From Candidatus Bathyarchaeota archaeon (lineage in GTDB: Archaea > Thermoproteota > Bathyarchaeia > 40CM-2-53-6 > RBG-13-38-9): a stretch of DNA of 13,803 bases. Where the stretch lies: NCBI GenBank assembly GCA_026015225.1, contig JAOZGV010000014.1:1-13803 (forward strand), read 5' to 3'. The notes below the pieces were generated by a model that saw only the letters and a program-made list of their open reading frames with translations, did not search any database and was not told the origin of the DNA. This document shows positions 1 through 5,797 of the stretch, piece by piece (position 1 is the stretch's first letter; every line of letters begins with the position of its first letter). Made by a program: the position numbers and the translations under genes.

Positions 1-1399
1 CCAACGTAAAAGTACTATCAGTTACGTTGCCATCAAAAGTAAAGTCTTGGGGATCGTCTGGAATAGAATCCTTAATTACAGTTAACATTCCTCGCTTTGT
101 ATTTTCAAAAGTAACATTAACCCATTCGCCGGGACCTAATACAAGGGATGCGTTAGCAGTATCAATATATTTAGTAGAATCTCCAGTTGGATCTTCGATA
201 TAGATATTTGTAAGATTCCAGCCACTGGGCACAATTTCAGTAACATTATACGTCGCAGGGACTAAAAGAGTATCATAGGTTGTTTCATTTTGATAATTGA
301 GATTGGTATCATCGTCTAACCTTGTAAGGAAACTAATAGAATGAAACGCGCTTGGATAATCTGCTTCACCGGTTCCCGAAAAATCAAAATCTTGGGGATC
401 GTCTGGAATTGCATCTTTAATTATTGTTAATGTTGGATTTTTCCAATTCTCGAATTTAACAGTTACCGTTTCACCTGCTACTACAACCAAACTTGCATTA
501 CCAAACCAAGGGTACGCGAAGGAGTTTCCAGTTGGATCTGTGATAGTGATATTATAAAGGATCCACCCACCTGGGACTGTCTCACTAATATTATAAGATC
601 CCGGAGCTACTGGGAATATTATTAAATTAGGATATGTAGGATCAGTTCCTCCTTCCTCATCATCCAACCAGAATGAGCCGATAGTAAAATTGCCATCAAA
701 TTGGAAGTCTTGGGGATCGTCTGGAATAGAATCCTTAATTACCGTTATTAATCCCTGTGTTTCAGGCACTTCAACATTTGTAAACGTGACGTTTATCCAT
801 TCGCCCGGACCAACATTCAATGATGATTTATTATCTGCAAGACTGAATGCGGAATCAAAAGTGTGATCGTCTATACTTATGTCAACGAGGCTCCAGTCTG
901 CTGGAACCGTTTCAGTAATGTTGTATTCTCCAGGAGTTAGATTGCTATAAGTTATATTATTGGAGTTTGTGTTTGCATTATCTCCATCATCGTCTAAAGT
1001 AAATGAGCTCGGACTTAGACCGCCGGTTGTGGAGTAACTGAAGTCTTGATCGTTGTCAGGTTCGGTGTTTTTTATTACCGTAATTTTTCCTAATTTCGTA
1101 TTTACAAAGGTAACGTTGATCCATTCACCAAGCCCAACAAGCAGTGTTGCATTTTTGCCATATACACTCTTCCAAGAATCGCCACTTGGATCTTGAATGG
1201 ATATATCAGAAAGAATCCAATCACTTGGAACGATCTCCGTTACGTTATAGACTCCTGGATTAACATCGAAGTTTGAGTAGTTAAGATAATTAGCGTCTGA
1301 GCCTCCATCATCATCCAATGTAAAAGTACTATCAGTTATGTTACCATCAAAAGTGAAGTCTTGGGGATCGTTTGGGATAGAATCCTTAATTACCGTGAT
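1..1399 (-). repeat. Five tandem coding repeats of about 105-115 codons in the surface protein
   Basis: Repeat units begin, on the minus strand, at about 1399, 1084, 748, 430 and 85 (the last is cut by the window edge). The segment encoding the end of one unit and the start of the next is strongly conserved in DNA: 1-80 and 1315-1394 differ at only about 7 of 80 positions by my alignment, and the 16-base string ggaatagaatccttaa occurs at both 725 and 61. Such similarity suggests recent duplication or gene conversion between units. Confidence 0.85.
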
Positions 1400-2410
1400 C
1401 CTTGTCGGATTAACGGTCACATACACTGGTATAGTACCTTGACCTATCTTCCAATTTGCGGTTGCAGCAAGTTTGGTTTGTGAATATAAATACAACACGT
1501 CGGTTCCAGAGGCAAGCGCTTCGAAATCCCAACAACCTATCCAATAATCTGATGAGCTCAGTCCACTAAGGGCACCTAATTGAGTTGTATTCAAATAGGT
1601 GTCATGGACATATGCTTGAGTCCATCCAGAAGGGATTGTGCCACCAGTTATATCTCCTGGATCAGCTCCATCAACATCATAGTAAAATAAAGAGAAATTG
1701 TATAGCCGAAGTAACGAGCCATTAAAATAAATTTCTGCAGCCAAATCATCTAATGAGCTAGAAGATTGTTCCCACTTGATGCATACTCGAAAAGTTTCAC
1801 TTATATTGACAATAACGATCGTCGGACTTACTTGTTTTTCAACCAGATCATTTTGACTAATTGAAGTTGATTGTTCGAAACCCATATTAAATATATCCGA
1901 TAATACAAATCCCGGTGTAGGTCCAGTCCAAGATAGATTTACTTGGAATTGTTCAGCATCTCCCCGTAGAGCGGCAGATTGATTTTTATCTAAACTCCAG
2001 TAAGTGTAATATGTCCCTGCACTCAAACTAGCAAAGTTCCTTGGATTGTCATTATCTATAATTAAATCAACAACATCTGGAGATTCATCATTGAAAGGAT
2101 CATGATCTGGATTTAGTAATTCTACTTTTACCCCAGAATAGGTGGAATCAATATCACACCTCACTACAAGTTGAAAGTCTCCCGGATCAGCATTTCCAAT
2201 TATGGCTCCATCAGGAAAACCATCTTTATCGCTAGGTGAAGGAAATGAGGGCTCTGCGATTGCGACCGTAGTAATATCTGTTATTCTACAAGTTGGCAAT
2301 GCTTTAACTACTGGGATTGTTCCAACAGCAACATATCCAATAAGAAGAATAATCGTAAATGGAATCAATATGTTGTTTGCTTTTTTGAAGACATGCCCTC
2401 GCGTACTCAT
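1..2410 (-). CDS. Large secreted surface glycoprotein with prealbumin-like (SpaA-type) repeats, 3' end missing
   Basis: An uninterrupted minus-strand frame runs from an ATG at 2410 to the left edge: 803 codons with no stop, so the C-terminus lies outside. Residues about 13-38 form a hydrophobic segment (IPFTIILLIGYVAVGTIP) ending VKA-LP, which suits a signal peptide or N-terminal anchor. Residues about 40-335 are a unique extracellular region. From residue 338 come repeats starting near 338, 443, 555, 661 and 776. Each opens with a strand like ITVIKDSIPDDPQDF, has an LDDD turn, then PGxYNxTExVPxxW, and closes with GEWxNVTFxN. This resembles the SpaA/prealbumin-like beta-sandwich domains of cell-surface proteins. 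N-x-S/T sequons are abundant (NVT, NIT, NYS), as expected of an N-glycosylated archaeal surface protein. An adhesion or S-layer-associated role is inference; no enzyme motif is visible. The gene is transcribed away from the tRNA, in the same direction. Confidence 0.85.
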   Translation of the reverse strand, partial: MSTRGHVFKKANNILIPFTIILLIGYVAVGTIPVVKALPTCRITDITTVAIAEPSFPSPSDKDGFPDGAIIGNADPGDFQLVVRCDIDSTYSGVKVELLNPDHDPFNDESPDVVDLIIDNDNPRNFASLSAGTYYTYWSLDKNQSAALRGDAEQFQVNLSWTGPTPGFVLSDIFNMGFEQSTSISQNDLVEKQVSPTIVIVNISETFRVCIKWEQSSSSLDDLAAEIYFNGSLLRLYNFSLFYYDVDGADPGDITGGTIPSGWTQAYVHDTYLNTTQLGALSGLSSSDYWIGCWDFEALASGTDVLYLYSQTKLAATANWKIGQGTIPVYVTVNPTRITVIKDSIPNDPQDFTFDGNITDSTFTLDDDGGSDANYLNYSNFDVNPGVYNVTEIVPSDWILSDISIQDPSGDSWKSVYGKNATLLVGLGEWINVTFVNTKLGKITVIKNTEPDNDQDFSYSTTGGLSPSSFTLDDDGDNANTNSNNITYSNLTPGEYNITETVPADWSLVDISIDDHTFDSAFSLADNKSSLNVGPGEWINVTFTNVEVPETQGLITVIKDSIPDDPQDFQFDGNFTIGSFWLDDEEGGTDPTYPNLIIFPVAPGSYNISETVPGGWILYNITITDPTGNSFAYPWFGNASLVVVAGETVTVKFENWKNPTLTIIKDAIPDDPQDFDFSGTGEADYPSAFHSISFLTRLDDDTNLNYQNETTYDTLLVPATYNVTEIVPSGWNLTNIYIEDPTGDSTKYIDTANASLVLGPGEWVNVTFENTKRGMLTVIKDSIPDDPQDFTFDGNVTDSTFTL

Positions 2411-2425
2411 AATATAAACGAACCA

Positions 2426-2456
2426 CTTATAAATTCAATGACGCTCAAATATATTT
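2426..2456 (-). promoter_or_regulatory. Candidate TATA boxes of the surface-protein gene
   Basis: Reading the minus strand toward the ATG at 2410, there are two AT-rich candidate boxes: AAATATATTT at 2456-2447, which would start a transcript near 2425 with a short leader, and AATTTATAAG at 2435-2426, which would give an essentially leaderless start. No purine-rich ribosome binding site precedes the ATG, which favours a leaderless or near-leaderless message. Confidence 0.35.
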
Positions 2457-2494
2457 CCTAATAAATGTTGTACTCATATAAAAGAATTAAACTT

Positions 2495-2508
2495 TTAGCG
2501 CGCGCTAA
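2495..2508. promoter_or_regulatory. Perfect 14-bp GC-rich palindrome TTAGCGCGCGCTAA
   Basis: TTAGCGCGCGCTAA is its own reverse complement and stands out in a very AT-rich spacer, 12 bases past the 3' end of the tRNA gene and about 85 bases upstream of the surface-protein start. The surrounding stretch 2488-2515 closely resembles 8561-8595 in the hom/gcvP-like spacer. It could be an operator for the surface-protein promoter or part of tRNA 3' processing or termination; the sequence does not decide. Confidence 0.55.
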
Positions 2509-2536
2509 TGATAATTTGTTGGTGCTCCGGGCGGGA

Positions 2537-2556
2537 TTTTCAGCAAATTTTTTGCT
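2537..2556 (-). other. tRNA-Glu intron 3 (20 nt), T loop 59/60
   Basis: The intron runs from 2556 down to 2537. Once intron 2 is gone, the pairing is a complete canonical BHB: exon helix GCGGG/CCCGC (the T stem), central 4-bp helix TTCA/TGAA, 5' bulge AA|A, 3' bulge AA|T, and intron helix GCAAA/TTTGC with loop AAA. Cutting after the second base of each bulge gives the T loop TTCAAAT. Confidence 0.8.
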
Positions 2557-2562
2557 TTTGAA

Positions 2563-2593
2563 TTCGCGAGCAATCCTAGAATTTGGATCGCCT
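2563..2593 (-). other. tRNA-Glu intron 2 (31 nt), between T stem and T loop
   Basis: The intron runs from 2593 down to 2563, between GCGGG and TTC. Pairing: central helix CGCG/CGCG, 5' bulge GG|A, 3' bulge AA|T, then an 8-bp intron helix GGCGATCC/GGATTGCT (two wobble pairs) closed by the 8-base loop AAATTCTA. The border is unambiguous because neither end can slide and still yield GCGGG-TTC. Outer pairing beyond the central helix is imperfect (TGA/TCA with a bulged T). Confidence 0.78.
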
Positions 2594-2612
2594 CCCGCGA
2601 TCAGCGGCTCGA

Positions 2613-2643
2613 TTGACCTCTAACCACTCAGTGGGGATTAGAA
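2613..2643 (-). other. tRNA-Glu intron 1 (31 nt), inside the anticodon
   Basis: The 31 bases from 2643 down to 2613 separate CTT (2646-2644) from TCGA (2612-2609). Predicted pairing: central helix GGCC (2649-2646)/GGTC (2618-2615), 5' bulge TT|T, 3' bulge AA|T, and intron helix TCTAA/TTAGA with an inner CCAC/GTGG hairpin. The outer exon helix is missing, so this is a relaxed motif. The cut falls between anticodon positions 34 and 35, not at the usual 37/38. A one-base shift gives the same spliced product but poorer pairing. Confidence 0.7.
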
Positions 2644-2705
2644 AAGGCCGCTATGCTTGACCGGGCTACACCACCGGAGCACCGACAATTCTTAGTGTTT
2701 AAGAG

Positions 2706-2717
2706 AAATATTTTTAA
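2706..2717 (-). promoter_or_regulatory. Candidate TATA box for tRNA-Glu
   Basis: On the minus strand, TTAAAAATATTT (about 2717-2706) is centred about 31 bases before the mature tRNA 5' end at 2680, which fits a start a few bases upstream of the tRNA. Confidence 0.45.
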
Positions 2718-2748
2718 TTTTCGGTTATTTGAACCCAATCATCCAAAT

Positions 2749-3024
2749 TCAATATCTAATATGAAAATTATCAAATTCATCTCGATAATTTTCCAAATTG
2801 ATTTTTATATCAGTTACATTTGCCCCTGGGGGACCATGTTTGCAAAATTCTAATATTTTTTCTATATTTTCCTTTTCTCCCTCAAAAACACATTCAACGC
2901 TTCCATCAGGTAAATTCCTGATCCATCCTCTTATCCCTAGGCTTTCAGCGTTTCTTTTGGTTTCATATCTGAAGAAAACTCCTTGTACATGTCCGCTAAT
3001 ATAAACATGTGTTCTAGTTTTCAT
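2749..3024 (-). CDS. acyP: Acylphosphatase
   Basis: A 91-residue protein, the normal full length for this small cytoplasmic alpha/beta enzyme, which hydrolyses acyl phosphates such as acetyl phosphate to carboxylate and phosphate. The family signature is intact: GHVQGVFFRYE at residues 11-21, with the phosphate-binding Arg19, and GWIRNLPDGSVE at 33-44, with the catalytic Asn37. The ATG at 3024 is supported by GGAG at 3038-3035, ten bases upstream. The gene ends 68 bases before the tRNA-Glu, and the tRNA TATA candidate lies in that gap, so the two probably have separate promoters. The physiological role of archaeal acylphosphatases is not settled, and the context adds nothing specific. Confidence 0.95.
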   Translation of the reverse strand: MKTRTHVYISGHVQGVFFRYETKRNAESLGIRGWIRNLPDGSVECVFEGEKENIEKILEFCKHGPPGANVTDIKINLENYRDEFDNFHIRY

Positions 3025-3157
3025 AGAATCCGTGCTCCATTTTGATTAATGTGAATGAATCTAAGAATCAATTACTATTTTTTTGTATGAAGCGACACAA
3101 ACAAGTAAATAAATTTTGCGGCTATTAGTAAAAATCTGAAGAATTTTCTATTCTATT

Positions 3158-3192
3158 GAACTTTATTTGTTCATAAATTTATGAGAAAGTTC
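3158..3192. repeat. Nested inverted repeat with 14-bp palindrome TCATAAATTTATGA
   Basis: GAACTTT (3158-3164) and AAAGTTC (3186-3192) flank the perfect palindrome TCATAAATTTATGA (3171-3184). The element lies just after the stop of the 188-aa gene and about 135 bases before acylphosphatase, both on the minus strand. It could be a dyad operator or simply an AT-rich hairpin in the 3' region. Confidence 0.4.
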
Positions 3193-3205
3193 ACATCAAC
3201 CTTAA

Positions 3206-3772
3206 TCAAATTTTATTATATAGAAATGATTTTAAATAATCACTCGGATCGAAGCGGCACATTTTTATTACTTTAATATCCTCTGGGAGAGAAAGTCTGT
3301 GAGTTGGCTCAATTATTATGACTCCGATTTCATTATCTTTTAAAGTTTGATCTATGACTTTTGCTATGTAGGAGTCACGTTCACTCAAGCTTTCTTGGTA
3401 CATTTCGATCATTATATTAAGGTTTGGATTATCGCCCAAAAGAGCAAGCCAGGATGACGTTTCTTGGATCAAATTTGTATCCTCGGTTGCATGAAGCTTA
3501 CCGCCTTTATCGATGAGCAATTTAATAATTTTGAAACCCCTACTATCGAGAATTTCTTTTGCTAATCCTATGCCTTCATCTCCCTTCTTGTCTAGCGATT
3601 CCAGATAAATTCTTTTGATACACGCGCGTGTTAAGTAAGGTTTTAACTTTTCTTCGACATATCCCCAAAATTCTTCTGACTTTGCATCGTAATCTTTTGG
3701 AATTTTTGAACAAAAATTAACAAATTCATCTTTGGAATAAAGCCGTGGAATATGGATCAACATTCTGTCCAA
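3206..3772 (-). CDS. Conserved-looking hypothetical protein, 188 aa
   Basis: I do not recognise this protein with confidence. It is soluble, with no signal peptide or membrane segment. The N-terminal half (residues 1-100) is mixed helical and charged. The C-terminal half reads as alternating helices and strands, with SERDSYIAKVIDQTLK near residues 129-144, then GVIIIEPTHRLSLP, and an ending FDPSDYLKSFL. The ERDxxIAxxI pattern followed by a hydrophobic strand and a histidine loosely recalls TraB/PrgY-like proteins, but this is only a resemblance. The start is TTG at 3772: GAGAGG (3789-3784) lies 11 bases upstream, whereas the internal ATG at 3763 would be 20 bases away. It is transcribed divergently from ilvD across a roughly 300-bp regulatory region. 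Confidence 0.8.
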   Translation of the reverse strand: MDRMLIHIPRLYSKDEFVNFCSKIPKDYDAKSEEFWGYVEEKLKPYLTRACIKRIYLESLDKKGDEGIGLAKEILDSRGFKIIKLLIDKGGKLHATEDTNLIQETSSWLALLGDNPNLNIMIEMYQESLSERDSYIAKVIDQTLKDNEIGVIIIEPTHRLSLPEDIKVIKMCRFDPSDYLKSFLYNKI

Positions 3773-3858
3773 TAATTCGACAACCTCTCATAAATCTTTA
3801 TATTTGTAATTTAATTAATTCCAATTTTTTTATCTTGTAATTATGAAAGTTAATATTG

Positions 3859-3885
3859 AATACGCTCTCATAAAAAGTGTATTCG
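3859..3885. repeat. Inverted repeat GAATACGC/GTGTATTC
   Basis: GAATACGC (3859-3866) can pair with GTGTATTC (3878-3885), eight pairs including one wobble, around an 11-base loop. It lies about 90 bases upstream of the ilvD TATA candidate and about the same distance from the divergent gene. It may be a regulator site. Confidence 0.4.
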
Positions 3886-3926
3886 TCTTAAAAATATTCA
3901 AGAAAAGAGTTTTGTGTGCCTGAGCA

Positions 3927-3947
3927 ATACTCACCATTTTTGAGTAT
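3927..3947. promoter_or_regulatory. Inverted repeat ATACTCA-N7-TGAGTAT next to the ilvD TATA box
   Basis: ATACTCA (3927-3933) and TGAGTAT (3941-3947) are perfect inverted repeats, with an extra TGAG at 3921-3924 that forms a second dyad with CTCA at 3930-3933. The right half ends three bases before TTTATAAAAA. That position overlaps the usual BRE and proximal regulator zone, so an operator for an Lrp/AsnC-like or other dimeric regulator is plausible. Confidence 0.45.
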
Positions 3948-4080
3948 AGGTTTATAAAAATATTTTTTTAAAAAAAGAAAAATCTGTGATAAAATAGGTT
4001 TTTTGTATAACTTAATTAAGGGGAAAGATTCAAAAGAACCAATTCATTCTTATAATGAAGCTTTGGGGACCTGAAAAGAA

Positions 4081-5772
4081 ATGTCTCAATTACCTCGTCC
4101 AAGAAGTAAAGAAGTGACTGAAGGAATAGATAGATGTATTCATCGAGGACTGTTCAAATGCGCTGGATTAACAGAAGAGGAGATCAAGAAACCCCTTATC
4201 GCAGTAGTCAATTCATGGAATGAAATAGTGCCAGGTCATATTCATCTAGATAAAGTTGCCTATGCAGTTAAGAAAGGCATATGGCAGGCTGGAGGGACAC
4301 CTCTGGAATTCAACACTATTGCGCTTTGTGATGGTATAGCACAAGATCATATGGGTCTAAGGATGTCTTTGCCAAGTAGGGAGTTGATCGCCGATTCTAT
4401 CGAAGTTATGATAGAGGGCCATTGTTTTGATGCGATGGTTTGCATTACCAATTGTGACAAGATAAATCCTGGAATGATGATGGCAACAGCAAGACTAGAC
4501 ATTCCCACAATTATCTGTACAGGAGGGCCAATGTATCCTGCTTATCCAACATGGGGTTATTATAAAGGAAAAAGTATTGCAATAGGAGATTTATTCGAAG
4601 TTCCAGGATTATATCGAGCAAAAAAAGTTACTCCTGAAGAAGCTAAATACCTTGAAGATATTGCTTTACCTTGCCCTGGAGCTTGTGGGGGACTCTATAC
4701 TGCAACCACTACACAATGTCTTATTGAAGCTTTGGGGATGACCGTCCCTTACATGGGAACGACTCCTGCTACGGATTCTGCCAAATATCGATTGGCCACA
4801 GAAATTGGTGTGCAAGTGGTTGAATTGCTAAAAAAAGAGATCACTCCGAGCAAAATAATGACTAAAGAATCTTTCGAAAATGCAATAAAGGTTGATATGG
4901 CACTAGGAGGCTCAACAAACACAGTTCTTCACTTAAAAGCAATGGCTCACGAATTGGATATTGATCTAGACCTAGATCTCTTTGACAAAATTGGAAGGAA
5001 AACTCCACATCTATGTAACATGTCGCCTGGCGGTATTTATAAAATAGTTGACTTGCACCGTGCTGGTGGCATACCTGCATTAATGAACAGGTTGAAGGAT
5101 CAATTGCATAAAAATTGCTTAACTGTCACGGGAGAAAAGATTAGTGAAATATACGATAAGGCTCAAATATTTGATGAAGATGTAATAAGACCAATAACCA
5201 ATCCAGTCCATCCTGAAGGGGGACTCGCCATTCTAAAGGGTTCATTAGCGCCAAGAGGGGCGGTAATAAAAGCATCGGCAGTTTTAGAAGAAATGTGGAG
5301 ATTTAAGGGCCCTGCAAAAGTTTTCAATTTTGAACATGATGCAGTTAAAGCATTAAAAGACGGTAAGATCGATAAAGGAGACTTTATCATTATTCGTTAT
5401 GAGGGTCCGAAGGGTGGCCCCGGAATGAGAGAAATGCTCACAGCAACTTCAATGGCAGTTGCATTAGGTCTAGGTAAATCAGTTGCCCTTGCTACTGATG
5501 GGAGATTTTCTGGGGCTACAAGAGGTCCGTGTATTGGACATGTATCTCCCGAGGCAATGGAAGGTGGACCGATTGCCTTAGTAAAAGATGGGGACATAAT
5601 ATGTATGGATATAGCAGCAAGAAAATTAGATATTGATTTATCCAAAGAAGAAATCGAGGAAAGAAAGAAGAACTTGAAGCCTATAGAGCCCAAGGTTACC
5701 CATGGTTATCTATATAGGTATTCCAAGCTTGTCGAATCAGCTGATAAAGGTGCAGTCTTTTCTAAAAAATAG
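4081..5772 (+). CDS. ilvD: Dihydroxy-acid dehydratase (IlvD/Edd family)
   Basis: The 563-residue length is normal for IlvD, which dehydrates 2,3-dihydroxy-isovalerate and -methylvalerate in valine and isoleucine synthesis using an iron-sulfur cluster. Visible motifs: NSWNEIVPGHIHL (44-56), CDGIAQDHMG (83-92), CITNCDKINPGM (121-132) with cluster Cys125, CPGACGGLYTATT (198-210) with Cys202, GGSTNTVLHL, and near the C-terminus TDGRFSGATRGPCIGHVSPEA with the catalytic Ser. In the first motif Gly52 sits where [2Fe-2S] DHADs have cysteine; E. coli IlvD, an oxygen-labile [4Fe-4S] enzyme, also has PGH there. TATTT replaces the usual TANTM, so another family activity such as sugar-acid dehydration cannot be excluded. 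The start is the ATG at 4081, weakly supported by GGGGACC about 10 bases upstream. The gene is probably monocistronic, convergent with the next gene, and preceded by two dyads and a TATA box. Confidence 0.88.
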   Translation: MSQLPRPRSKEVTEGIDRCIHRGLFKCAGLTEEEIKKPLIAVVNSWNEIVPGHIHLDKVAYAVKKGIWQAGGTPLEFNTIALCDGIAQDHMGLRMSLPSRELIADSIEVMIEGHCFDAMVCITNCDKINPGMMMATARLDIPTIICTGGPMYPAYPTWGYYKGKSIAIGDLFEVPGLYRAKKVTPEEAKYLEDIALPCPGACGGLYTATTTQCLIEALGMTVPYMGTTPATDSAKYRLATEIGVQVVELLKKEITPSKIMTKESFENAIKVDMALGGSTNTVLHLKAMAHELDIDLDLDLFDKIGRKTPHLCNMSPGGIYKIVDLHRAGGIPALMNRLKDQLHKNCLTVTGEKISEIYDKAQIFDEDVIRPITNPVHPEGGLAILKGSLAPRGAVIKASAVLEEMWRFKGPAKVFNFEHDAVKALKDGKIDKGDFIIIRYEGPKGGPGMREMLTATSMAVALGLGKSVALATDGRFSGATRGPCIGHVSPEAMEGGPIALVKDGDIICMDIAARKLDIDLSKEEIEERKKNLKPIEPKVTHGYLYRYSKLVESADKGAVFSKK

Positions 5773-5791
5773 AATTACAATTTATATTGCG

Positions 5792-5797
5792 TTTTTT
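5792..5797 (+). terminator. T-run terminator after ilvD
   Basis: TTTTTT follows the ilvD stop by 19 bases in an AT-rich stretch without a hairpin, typical of archaeal oligo-T termination. It overlaps the stop codon of the convergent membrane-protein gene. Confidence 0.45.

Larger units (their letters stand above)
2520..2680 (-). tRNA. tRNA-Glu (anticodon TTC) interrupted by three introns, CCA encoded
   Basis: The ends pair as a perfect 7-bp acceptor stem, GCTCCGG (2680-2674) with CCGGAGC (2530-2524), followed by discriminator A and CCA (2522-2520). The 5' part GCTCCGGTGGTGTAGCCCGG is the typical start of archaeal tRNA-Glu. D stem GTGT/GCAT, anticodon stem GCGGC (2651-2647)/GCCGC (2608-2604) and T stem GCGGG (2598-2594)/CCCGC (2535-2531) are all present, but 31, 31 and 20 extra bases interrupt the anticodon loop, the T stem/loop border and the T loop. 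Removing them gives a 76-nt body (79 with CCA) with anticodon loop CTTTCGA and T loop TTCAAAT, both standard for tRNA-Glu. Each junction has helix-and-bulge pairing expected of an archaeal splicing endonuclease site. The tRNA identity is secure; exact intron borders are inferred from pairing, best supported for the two T-arm introns. Confidence 0.9.
3773..4080. promoter_or_regulatory. Divergent intergenic region between the 188-aa gene and ilvD
   Basis: This 308-bp AT-rich spacer holds the ribosome binding site of the minus-strand gene (3784-3789), two inverted repeats (3859-3885 and 3927-3947) and a TATA-like box TTTATAAAAA at 3951-3960 reading toward ilvD. That box would start a transcript near 3978-3982, giving a leader of about 100 bases. 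A second candidate, GTATAACTTAAT at 4005-4016, would give a leader of about 45 bases. The 10-mer CTCTCATAAA occurs twice (3786 and 3866). Confidence 0.5.

Noticed and set aside
1..1399. Regularly spaced repeated strings (for example ttggggatcg) as a CRISPR array
   Set aside because: Spacing is over 300 bases, repeats are in frame within a continuous coding sequence, and the translated units are protein domains.
2202..2417. Plus-strand 71-aa reading frame over the start of the surface protein
   Set aside because: It lies antisense to the signal-peptide region of the long, repeat-bearing minus-strand gene, and its sequence shows no protein-like pattern.
2520..2680. tRNA on the plus strand, or a pseudogene or broken tRNA
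   Set aside because: The plus strand gives no D or anticodon arm, whereas the minus strand gives every stem and both conserved loops once three BHB-supported introns are removed, and no stem carries a mismatch suggesting decay.
2653..2853. Plus-strand 66-aa reading frame
   Set aside because: It overlaps the tRNA-Glu 5' part and the antisense strand of acylphosphatase, both secure features.
4055..4117. Short frame of 20 codons starting just before ilvD (MKLWGPEKK...) as a leader peptide for attenuation
   Set aside because: It overlaps the ilvD start out of frame, is not enriched in Ile, Leu or Val, lacks a ribosome binding site, and translation-coupled attenuation of this kind is not established in archaea.
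4862..5693. Minus-strand frames of 72, 75 and 98 aa inside ilvD
   Set aside because: They are antisense shadows of a gene with continuous, well-conserved IlvD motifs.
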